This document shows, piece after piece, positions 1 through 6,779 of a DNA stretch of 14,805 nt. Origin of the DNA: Rikenellaceae bacterium. Lineage in GTDB: Bacteria; Bacteroidota; Bacteroidia; Bacteroidales; UBA932. The notes beneath the pieces are model-generated. The model was not told the origin of the DNA, ran no database searches, and saw nothing but the letters and a program-made list of their open reading frames with translations. Numbering within the stretch: position 1 is the stretch's first letter; the number at the start of each line of letters is the position of its first letter. Location: contig CAAGFN010000177.1 of assembly GCA_900769145.1 (NCBI GenBank), forward strand, positions 1 through 14,805. The letters are read 5' to 3'. Made by a program: the position numbers and the translations under genes.

Positions 1-221
1 TACACCGCAACGTTATCCTGATGGACCTGAGGACATATTCCCGTTCCCTGAGGGCCGGCGGAGTCCTTCTGCTGAGCGGCTTCTACGAGTCCGATATCCC
101 TGATATCCGCGAAGAGGCCACGGGATGCGGCCTTGAATTCATCAAACAGAAAACAGAAAACGGCTGGGCCTGCCTGCATTTCCGCAGGGTCGAGGCACTC
201 AAGACGGAGGAGATTCTATAG
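1..221 (+). CDS. prmA: Ribosomal protein L11 methyltransferase, C-terminal part (5' end outside window)
   Basis: This is the tail of PrmA, the SAM-dependent enzyme that methylates ribosomal protein L11 in the cytoplasm. The frame is open from the left edge (first full codon at position 3) and about 73 codons are visible. The segment reads HRNVILMDL, then a leucine/glycine-rich strand (GGVLLLSGFY), then DIPDIREEA and NGWACLHF. This matches the end of the class I methyltransferase fold in Bacteroidales PrmA: the N-ILMD strand, the LSGFY strand, and a final W-A strand. The SAM-binding GxGxG motif must lie upstream, out of view. About a dozen residues (RRVEALKTEEIL) follow the last strand as a short charged tail. 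The stop TAG (219-221) overlaps the stop of the convergent relA-like gene. The assignment rests on recalled family similarity over a short stretch, but the match is good. Confidence 0.8.
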   Translation, partial: HRNVILMDLRTYSRSLRAGGVLLLSGFYESDIPDIREEATGCGLEFIKQKTENGWACLHFRRVEALKTEEIL

Positions 222-2393
222 CCGGGTGACTTTTTCCACGTGCTTGAGCATGCGGATCTGGGAGATTACCTTGTCGAGCTCCATGTTGGAGGAGACGGAA
301 ATCTTCATTGAGATTTCGTAGGTGCCGTGCTGCGGGTTTTCATTGACATTGAACTGGCGCAGCGAAGCCTTGAACGTGTTCACGATATCCATTATCTGAT
401 TGATAATGAACGGCTCAATGGCGGTGATGACCTTCAGGGCGGTGATGAATGTGCCGCTGGAAGGCGTCTCGGCCCATTTTACCTTCTGGATACGGTAAGG
501 ATACATTTCCAGGAGCCTGGCAGCATTCGGGCAGGACATGCGGTGAATCTTGATGCCGTCCGTCCTTGTCACGAATCCGAAAACGTCGTCACCGAAGACC
601 GGGTTGCAGCAGCGGGCCATCTTGTAGTCCAGCCCCTTGAGATCCTTGGCATTGATTACCAGAATGTCATCTCCCGCCGTGCTGCCCTCCCACTGGCTCT
701 TCGATGCGGCGGCGGCAGCCTGGTCGGCGGCCCGGGCGGCCTCAATGGCCTTTGCCTCCATCTCCTCGTGCTCGAGAATATAGTTCTTGACAATGTCAAT
801 GTCCAATGTCCCTTCCCCGATGGCGGCGAAGAACGAGTTCACCGTCGGGTACTTGAGCTTCTTCATCAGCTCGGACATATACTCGTCCGGGAAAGCCAGC
901 TTCCAGTTCTTCAACCTCCTGGTCAGCAGTTCCTTGCCCTCTGCGGCCTTCTTGTACTCCATCTCGCTGAGGACCTGGCGGATTTTGTTCCTGGCCTTGG
1001 TGGAAACGACTATGTTCAGCCATCCGGAAGAAGGCTTCTGGTTCTTGCTGCGCATAATCTCGACGATGTCACCGGTCTTAAGCTTCTCCTTGATGGATAC
1101 AGCCTTGCCATTGACCTTTCCTCCCGTACAGGAGGTGCCGAGATTGGTGTGTATGTTGAATGCGAAGTCCAGCACGGTGGCTCCGGCGGGCAGGATTCTC
1201 AATTCCCCGGATGGGGTGAAGACGAAGATTTCCTTGGAAGGAGGCTGCGGGAGGTCGTCACCCTGGCCCTCGGAAGGATGCTCGAGCGCAAACCTCACGG
1301 AGGTCAGCCACTTGTCCATTGTCTCCTCGTGCTTGATTCCCTTGTAGGACCAGTGGGCGGCGTGCCCGTTCTCTGCCACGTCGTCCATCCTCCTGGTGCG
1401 GATTTGTACCTCAATGTAGGCGTTGTCCTTGTTCTTTACGGTGATGTGCAGGGATTCATACCCGTTCGGTTTAGGGTTGGAAACCCAGTCCCTGAGCCTT
1501 TTCGTGTCAGGATCATATTCCTCAGTCACGTATGAATATACCTTCCAGCACAAATCCTTTTCTGTCTTGAGATCTGTGTCGCAGTCAATGATGAACCTGA
1601 TGGCAAACACGTCGTACACACCCTCGAACGGGACTTTCTGCTTCTGCATCTTCTTGTAGATGGAGTAGGCTGTCTTGGTCCTGATTTTAAGTTTGTACTT
1701 GATTCCTGCAGCCGAAAGCTTGTGTTCGAGCGGGCGTATGAACTCCTCGGTCAGCTTTATGCGGTCTTTCTCCGTGGCCTTGAGCTTGTTGGTGATATGC
1801 CTGTATTCCGACGGGTCGGAAAATCTGAAGTAAATGTCCTCCAGCTCGCTCTTGATATTGTAGAGGCCGAGCTGGTGGGCGAGAGGTATGTAGAGCATCA
1901 ATGTCTCGAGAACCTTTCTCTCCCTGGACATTTTCGGAAAACTTTCGAGATTCCTCATGACCTCCAGCCGGTCGGCTATCTTGAGCACGGTCACCCTCGG
2001 GTCAGTGGAATACTGGACGATGAGTTTCTTGTAGTTCTCGGCCTCCAGCCTGGTATCCTTCGGCTTGATAGTGGCGATTTTGTTCAATCCGTCCACCATC
2101 TTGGCCACCTCGGCAGGGAAGTCCGAGGTGCTTACTCCGGCATCCGGATGCTTTCTCATAGCCTCGTGGAGGAAGACCGCCGCGACACATTCCGCAGGAA
2201 GGCCGATTTCCTCCGACACGATGGAAGCCACGTTCATCGGATGCTCAATGAAAGGATGACCATTGTCCCTCAGGTCCTCCGCAAGCACCATGCTTGCCGT
2301 CTTCCACGCATGGTAAACAAGGTCCAGCCCCTCCTCACTGTAATGAGGAAAGGCCGCCTTCAACATTTCTCTGTCTTTTGATAAGTCCATCAT
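216..2393 (-). CDS. relA: Long RelA/SpoT-family (p)ppGpp synthetase, probably synthetase-only
   Basis: Makes the alarmone (p)ppGpp from ATP and GTP/GDP in the cytoplasm. Domain order in the 725-aa product: degenerate HD hydrolase (about 20-175); synthetase (about 230-350), with RTKTAYSIYKKM, an RLRD motif before NPKPNGYESLH, and EVQIRT...AAHW; TGS (about 388-450, VFTPSGEL to KLKTGDIVEI); helical region with an Ala-rich stretch near 545-565; zinc-finger-like region (ARCCNPV...HRMSCPNA); C-terminal ACT domain (about 648-725). Length is typical for the family. In the HD domain the usual HDxxED reads HEAMRK, and the HN of the ADRLHNMR motif is EV, so (p)ppGpp hydrolysis is unlikely. The start is set at ATG 2391-2393, with a second ATG directly after it. 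A TTG at 2409-2411 would add six residues but is less likely. It is probably separate from the PUL, although it lies downstream on the same strand with only 80 bp between them. Confidence 0.93.
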   Translation of the reverse strand: MMDLSKDREMLKAAFPHYSEEGLDLVYHAWKTASMVLAEDLRDNGHPFIEHPMNVASIVSEEIGLPAECVAAVFLHEAMRKHPDAGVSTSDFPAEVAKMVDGLNKIATIKPKDTRLEAENYKKLIVQYSTDPRVTVLKIADRLEVMRNLESFPKMSRERKVLETLMLYIPLAHQLGLYNIKSELEDIYFRFSDPSEYRHITNKLKATEKDRIKLTEEFIRPLEHKLSAAGIKYKLKIRTKTAYSIYKKMQKQKVPFEGVYDVFAIRFIIDCDTDLKTEKDLCWKVYSYVTEEYDPDTKRLRDWVSNPKPNGYESLHITVKNKDNAYIEVQIRTRRMDDVAENGHAAHWSYKGIKHEETMDKWLTSVRFALEHPSEGQGDDLPQPPSKEIFVFTPSGELRILPAGATVLDFAFNIHTNLGTSCTGGKVNGKAVSIKEKLKTGDIVEIMRSKNQKPSSGWLNIVVSTKARNKIRQVLSEMEYKKAAEGKELLTRRLKNWKLAFPDEYMSELMKKLKYPTVNSFFAAIGEGTLDIDIVKNYILEHEEMEAKAIEAARAADQAAAAASKSQWEGSTAGDDILVINAKDLKGLDYKMARCCNPVFGDDVFGFVTRTDGIKIHRMSCPNAARLLEMYPYRIQKVKWAETPSSGTFITALKVITAIEPFIINQIMDIVNTFKASLRQFNVNENPQHGTYEISMKISVSSNMELDKVISQIRMLKHVEKVTRL

Positions 2394-2415
2394 CAATTGA
2401 TTTTGTCTCAAAAGA

Positions 2416-2446
2416 CCAATTTCCGAAAAATTAAGCGAAATTCAAA
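2416..2446 (-). promoter_or_regulatory. Weak candidate Bacteroidetes-type promoter for relA
   Basis: Read on the minus strand, a TTTG (2443-2446) is followed, after exactly 19 nt, by GAAATTGG (2416-2423). The Bacteroides housekeeping promoter is described as TTTG-N19-TAnnTTTG at -33/-7. The -33 element and spacing match perfectly, but the -7 element matches only 4 of 6 fixed bases. Transcription would begin roughly 15-20 nt before the ATG at 2393, which fits ATG rather than TTG as the start. The region is very AT-rich, so chance is a real possibility. Confidence 0.22.
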
Positions 2447-2473
2447 GAAATGATATATGTAATTAGGATATTT

Positions 2474-4099
2474 TCAGCGCTGCCGCCTCTTCAGATCAAT
2501 CCTGTCAATGGCTGGAAGTATTGAGTCGGCATTCCAAACCCTTATCGAATTGCGTCCCTTCGAGAGCCGTGCTTTGTAATTGAACGTGGCAAAGTTCCCG
2601 TCATTCACCATATCTTCCGCTACAACCTCCGTCCCATTGACCGAGAGATGTATCACAGGCATCTCAGAGGCTGCTTTTACCCTGAGGGCCAGATTGTAGG
2701 ATCCTCCTTTAAGGCTATGGACATCAGTCCATTCGAGATGATTCGACTTTGAGCCTCCGAGATTCATGGCGACCGCGCGTCCTGAAGCCTCCTCGTCAGG
2801 CACATACTTCACCCCGCTTCCCCTGATGGCGGTAAAATCCGGACAGTATCCCCATTCAGCCTCATATCTTTCAGCCTCCGCGCGGGATCCGCTTATCTTC
2901 AATATCTTTGCTGAATGTGGCGGAAGCGTCATCTCGATTGAATCAAATGCGCCAAGGTCTCGTTTGGTGTTCAGGTCCCTAATAGACAGTTCTCCGCTGA
3001 ATTCAATCTCTTCCGGGCTCACGCTGAACAGTGCCGCCGTGTCCGCTGGATTATAGAGGGCTACGGCCCTGGTATTTCCCCACTTCTTCAGGATGTCCTT
3101 CACGAATACGTAGGTCTCTCCTTTGTGCTGGGCAACGTGCGCCTGAAGTCCAAGACCGTCCTGATTGACAGCAATGAGCTCATCGTTTGTAATGATGCTC
3201 CTTGTCTCGTCAGGAAGGAACTCGAGGTCACAGCCGAGAAGGAGAGGCGAACTCATAATGCACCAAATTCCGAAGTGCGCCTCTTCCTCCTCATAGCTCA
3301 GCCCCAGGCCTTCTTCCCAAAAAGGTGAAGGTTTGATATTATATCCTACTGCCAGCATATCCATGTCATTGTACCTGCCGCCGCCGGCATAGGCGGAAAG
3401 ATATAGATTTTTTTCTACTATGTACTTGACAGAGGACCAGATAGGACGGATATCTGCGGAGATTCGCCAGGAATTACCGGCATTGCCGACCCAAGTCCCG
3501 GGGTAGTCCCATCTGCAGATATTGATTTCAATAGGCTTGTTTGATATACTGTCAATGACGTTCCTTATTTGGAGATAGCGGTCTTTTTCTTCAAGTCTCC
3601 TGTTGATACCACCGCAGAAGTCAATTTTGATGAAGTCGAAGTCCCACTCGTTGAAGTATCGTTCTGCATCCTGGATGTCGTGATTCCAAAGGCCGGCACC
3701 CAGTCCGTTGAGATCATGATTGTAGCTGGAACCGCAGGTGTTGTCCCCGGCATCGGAATAGATTCCTCCTTTCAAACCGGCTGCGTGAATGTAGTCTACG
3801 AGGCGGCGCATTCCGTCCGAACCCTTTGGGAACCTTGTGGGATGAGGTATCATATATCCTGAGGAATCTCTGTATCCGAAGAATCCATCGTCAATATTGA
3901 CAAAGGAATAGCCTGCTTCCCTGAGCCCTTTCTCGGCAATGAGGTCGACTTGATGCGTTATAATTGAATCAGAGATATCCACCATGTAGGCATTCCATGA
4001 ACTCCAGCCCATCATTGGAGGCCGTACCTCGGGGTTATTGCCTGAACAGGCGCACAGAATTGTGGCTGCTGATAAAATGCACGTAAAAATCTTGTTCAT
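2474..4099 (-). CDS. GH27 family glycosidase (alpha-galactosidase-like) lipoprotein with C-terminal CBM6/35-like domain
   Basis: A 541-aa retaining exo-glycosidase of family GH27, which covers alpha-galactosidase, alpha-N-acetylgalactosaminidase and beta-L-arabinopyranosidase. The N-terminus has a lipoprotein signal (Cys16 or Cys18), so it is membrane-anchored, probably at the surface. The (beta/alpha)8 barrel shows MGWSSWN (29-36), NIDDGF (68-73), GGIYSDAG (111-118) with Cys122 downstream, nucleophile Asp160 in KIDFCGG, acid/base Asp216 in WRISAD with Arg212, and YNDMDML (243-249). A beta-sandwich follows (about 310-403), then a CBM6/CBM35-like domain (about 407-538) beginning RYEAEWG. The motif that is normally CEW, whose Glu contacts the sugar 2-OH in human alpha-galactosidase A, reads CRW here (Arg196), so the exact substrate is uncertain. 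It is the last gene of the operon, 5 bp after the GH43 gene. The family is secure; the specificity is not. Confidence 0.92.
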   Translation of the reverse strand: MNKIFTCILSAATILCACSGNNPEVRPPMMGWSSWNAYMVDISDSIITHQVDLIAEKGLREAGYSFVNIDDGFFGYRDSSGYMIPHPTRFPKGSDGMRRLVDYIHAAGLKGGIYSDAGDNTCGSSYNHDLNGLGAGLWNHDIQDAERYFNEWDFDFIKIDFCGGINRRLEEKDRYLQIRNVIDSISNKPIEINICRWDYPGTWVGNAGNSWRISADIRPIWSSVKYIVEKNLYLSAYAGGGRYNDMDMLAVGYNIKPSPFWEEGLGLSYEEEEAHFGIWCIMSSPLLLGCDLEFLPDETRSIITNDELIAVNQDGLGLQAHVAQHKGETYVFVKDILKKWGNTRAVALYNPADTAALFSVSPEEIEFSGELSIRDLNTKRDLGAFDSIEMTLPPHSAKILKISGSRAEAERYEAEWGYCPDFTAIRGSGVKYVPDEEASGRAVAMNLGGSKSNHLEWTDVHSLKGGSYNLALRVKAASEMPVIHLSVNGTEVVAEDMVNDGNFATFNYKARLSKGRNSIRVWNADSILPAIDRIDLKRRQR

Positions 4100-4104
4100 A
4101 TCAC

Positions 4105-5151
4105 TTATTCAGGATAATTCTTGAGTATGGCTTGATAGGTCTTTTCATCAACAGGAATGATGCATCCGTGCCTTGCGATTGGAGGAGTGATGGTCACGTC
4201 CTTCCAAGGCTCTCCTGTCAGAGCTGTTGATTCCCGCATCTGATAGACTGCATTGGTATAGTCCTCATAATAAATCCTGAATTTCCCCTCGGGGGTATGG
4301 ACCAGAATAGGAGCCTCCCTCCAGTTCGGACTGATTGAAGGTCCCGGATTGGAATAAGGTCCCAGAAGATTGTCAGAGGATGCGATTCTGATGGACTTAT
4401 GGGTCTTCGGAGCCTTGTCCTCCCATCTCTCGTCTTTCATAATTGCGTAATACTTGCCGTCAAATTTGCGGATAATCACGTCAATCAACGCAATGTCCGC
4501 GTCATCTCCTTCAAAGTATGTGGCTGTCGGTGTGTCTGGGGATGCGAAGAACCTGGCAGGTGAGGTGAATTCTGAAAAGTCTGATGTCAGGACATAGCAG
4601 GTTCTCATGGTTTCCCACTTCTGCTTGTCGGTTGTATACACACTGGCGTGCCAGGTGATGAGGAATTTACCTGAATCTTCATCGTAGAACATCTTCGGGG
4701 CTCCGATGAACGGAATTTCATTACTCAGGCCGAGATGTGATACATCAAATGAATTGCCATTCAGCTCCTTACGCCTCCATACTATCAAATCTTCAGTATG
4801 CCATAGGATGAGTTTTGCGTTAGAGGAAGCACCACGGATTACGCCTATCATATAGTATCTGAAGGGAGCTGAGTCAAACACATCAGGTCCTTTGCAGATA
4901 TCAGGATGGCCGTAATAGTCCGCTAATACAATCTTTCCCCCGTTGACGGTCTGCCACTTTATTCCATCACGTGAGAGGGAATAGAACAGGCTGCCGTAAT
5001 CGCTTGGAGTCATATGGGCGAATAAATACCCTCCCTTTCCGGATGTTTCCGGAGCGTCAGGGGAATCATTCCCCGACGCACCGTTGACACCTGTTGAACA
5101 GGCACATCCAAAACAAATAATGAGTAGTATTCCAATGATATAGTTTTTCAT
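4105..5151 (-). CDS. GH43-type (subfamily 34-like) five-bladed beta-propeller lipoprotein
   Basis: A 348-aa secreted lipoprotein (MKNYIIGILL signal, lipid Cys16 or Cys18) that resembles the GH43_34-type glycosidases of Bacteroides PULs, whose characterised relatives include alpha-L-arabinofuranosidases. Blade signatures in order: GYLFAHMT (41-48), SLSRDGIKW, GHPDICKGPD (81-90), IGAPKMFYDEDSGKFL (149-164), YVLTSDFSEF, LIDVIIRKFDGKYYAIMKDE (222-241), REAPILVHTPEGKF (278-291) and IYYEDY. Asp224 and Glu279 sit where the pKa-modulating Asp and the general-acid Glu are expected. The usual RDP at the first catalytic Asp reads GHP here, and the usual WAPE reads GAPK. It may therefore be a divergent enzyme or a binding protein. 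A start 22 codons upstream (5215-5217) would overlap the preceding gene and bury the signal peptide, so ATG 5149-5151 is chosen, giving a 14-bp gap to the previous gene. Fold assignment is good; activity is uncertain. Confidence 0.8.
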   Translation of the reverse strand: MKNYIIGILLIICFGCACSTGVNGASGNDSPDAPETSGKGGYLFAHMTPSDYGSLFYSLSRDGIKWQTVNGGKIVLADYYGHPDICKGPDVFDSAPFRYYMIGVIRGASSNAKLILWHTEDLIVWRRKELNGNSFDVSHLGLSNEIPFIGAPKMFYDEDSGKFLITWHASVYTTDKQKWETMRTCYVLTSDFSEFTSPARFFASPDTPTATYFEGDDADIALIDVIIRKFDGKYYAIMKDERWEDKAPKTHKSIRIASSDNLLGPYSNPGPSISPNWREAPILVHTPEGKFRIYYEDYTNAVYQMRESTALTGEPWKDVTITPPIARHGCIIPVDEKTYQAILKNYPE

Positions 5152-5165
5152 TGTCAATTGTCCGT

Positions 5166-6758
5166 TTATTCGTTCGCTGGTATATAATCTACGAGAATTT
5201 CCCTGATTCTGAGCCATATATCACGGCCTGCGAATGCTGCGGTAGGTCGGATTTTGAGATAGCGGCCGGTCCTGTCACTTTCGCTTGCTGAGCCGACTGC
5301 ATCAAACCAGCAAGTACCGTAGTCACCTGAGAGAGTGGCGTCTACAAGCAGTTTCCAGTCATTTCCCTCGTTGCAGTTGTCATAGTTGGCAACTGTACCG
5401 CCTCCCGTGAATTTGCCTTCCACCGGATTCACCGGCTGGAAATTGAAAGTCTTTGAGATGTAGACCTCGCATTTCTTAAGGTCCTGGATCTGGCCCCAAG
5501 GCCAGTCACCTTCGGTTGGAGTCTGGAATCCGATTCTTGCGACTGTCACTTCCCGCATCATATCCAAGACAATGATTGCATCAGGTATTGGACGATATTG
5601 AGCGAAATGAGTGCAAGCCCACTCGTCATTGGTATAATCCACACTGCTCCATTCATAGTTGAAATCATCGAATGCTGGATCCTCGTGTTTTGGAGTCCAT
5701 CCCGGAAGAGCCCAGAAGGAATATATGTTTCCATCGCATATATTGCCAGCCCATTCCACGTTCTCATAGGGGTTAGCACTATTCTGGAACCGAGGCCTGA
5801 AAGTAGTCTGGTCCAATTGCTGGACAACCGCTCTTACAGATTTACCCAGGTCAATTCCGAGAGGGTAAATTCTGTTCCTTTTGAACTCCATAGCAGTAGA
5901 AAGCTTGTGTACATAATAGGCCTTGTCTGTCCGTACAATAATGTTCCCGGAGTAAGTGCCCGGTGCAATTACCATCCTGACAGGGGATGCGTCATCTCTG
6001 GATGTTCCTACGACTGCATCTGTTTCCGTCTTTACGCTCTTTGAAAGTGGAAGTTCCCAGTTGTCGGAGAAGAGATAGTCGGACAGATTGATTGAGAGAG
6101 TGGATTCATCACCAGGTGTAACCTTTGTCACGTCTATTTCAAACACGCCGGCAATGTTCTTGTCCGCTTCAAATGTGACATCCTGTATGACCTCCCCCGG
6201 AGCACCGAAAATGCGGAATTCAAGCAATGCGCCAAGATTCAGGAACTTGATCTGCTCCATCTGATTGTTCGAATCCACGTTCATCTCACCGGAGAACTCA
6301 AAAGGCACACTGACCATAGGCATCGCCTGTCCGTTGAACTTCCCGGACTTGTGACTCTGGACTGAAGGAATCTCCAGATACTGCTGCGCAAATGCCCTGT
6401 CAGGCTCCCTCATTGTGGACGACTCATATAATCTTGGATAAATGGCATACAGCTTGTCGCCTGCCTCATACTTGGTGGAAGATGTGAACCCGAATGAGGC
6501 TTTGGACTCCGGTTTGTCAATCCTCGTCCTGCTTGACTCGGAAATGGCGTCCGCCTTCTCCAGGACAAATCCCAGAAGGTCTCCGTTGTCCCAGCTGAGG
6601 AAATTGCCATTCAATGATGATTTGGAATCAATGTCATTCTCATTGATCAGTTCAAACCGGTATTCATTCAGACCGGTGTCATTCTTCTCTGCCAAGTCCG
6701 AGCAGGAGACACAGGCCAGCAGCATCAATATTGATGATATAATCTTATTACTTCTCAT
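5166..6758 (-). CDS. Surface lipoprotein: fimbrillin-like N-terminus fused to a discoidin-like (F5/8 type C) domain
   Basis: A 530-aa lipoprotein in the position of a SusE/F-like surface glycan-binding protein. The signal peptide MRSNKIISSILMLLACVSC offers lipid Cys16 (LLAC) or Cys19; Cys19 is followed by SDLAEKND, an acidic stretch like the surface-export signal of Bacteroidetes lipoproteins. Residues about 32-305 look like the Mfa/fimbrillin-like family: FLSWDNGDLLGF (53-64), GDKLYAIYP (100-108), EIPSVQ (129-134), FLNLGALLEFRI (172-183), an iAPGTYSGN segment (264-272) and FKRNRIYPLGIDL (292-304). Residues about 320-528 form a discoidin-like module starting NPYENVEWAGNICDGN and ending with YLKIRPT and an aromatic strand. 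This module is clearly related to the one in the upstream gene. No enzyme motif is seen. The likely role is glycan binding at the surface (inferred). It sits 21 bp after the DUF1735 gene. Confidence 0.8.
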   Translation of the reverse strand: MRSNKIISSILMLLACVSCSDLAEKNDTGLNEYRFELINENDIDSKSSLNGNFLSWDNGDLLGFVLEKADAISESSRTRIDKPESKASFGFTSSTKYEAGDKLYAIYPRLYESSTMREPDRAFAQQYLEIPSVQSHKSGKFNGQAMPMVSVPFEFSGEMNVDSNNQMEQIKFLNLGALLEFRIFGAPGEVIQDVTFEADKNIAGVFEIDVTKVTPGDESTLSINLSDYLFSDNWELPLSKSVKTETDAVVGTSRDDASPVRMVIAPGTYSGNIIVRTDKAYYVHKLSTAMEFKRNRIYPLGIDLGKSVRAVVQQLDQTTFRPRFQNSANPYENVEWAGNICDGNIYSFWALPGWTPKHEDPAFDDFNYEWSSVDYTNDEWACTHFAQYRPIPDAIIVLDMMREVTVARIGFQTPTEGDWPWGQIQDLKKCEVYISKTFNFQPVNPVEGKFTGGGTVANYDNCNEGNDWKLLVDATLSGDYGTCWFDAVGSASESDRTGRYLKIRPTAAFAGRDIWLRIREILVDYIPANE

Positions 6759-6779
6759 AATTCTACAATAGTATGGCTG

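Noticed and set aside
327..1535. A 402-codon open frame on the plus strand, opposite relA
   Set aside because: It is the antisense shadow of relA, whose domains and conserved motifs run through the whole region. The shadow has no recognisable domain, and long antisense frames are common opposite GC-biased coding sequence.
2391..2411. TTG start codon for relA at 2409-2411
   Set aside because: Two consecutive ATG codons lie six codons downstream, the extra residues are not part of the HD domain, and the candidate promoter would put the transcript start about here.
2418..2442. Inverted repeat AATTTC/GAAATT with a 13-nt loop after the GH27 gene, as a possible terminator
   Set aside because: The stem is only 6 bp, AT-rich and lacks a T-run in the right place; such repeats are expected by chance in this AT-rich gap.
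5149..5217. A start for the GH43-type gene 22 codons upstream, overlapping the preceding gene
   Set aside because: It would place a polar, charged stretch before an otherwise perfect lipoprotein signal peptide. The ATG at 5149-5151 gives a normal signal and a 14-bp gap.
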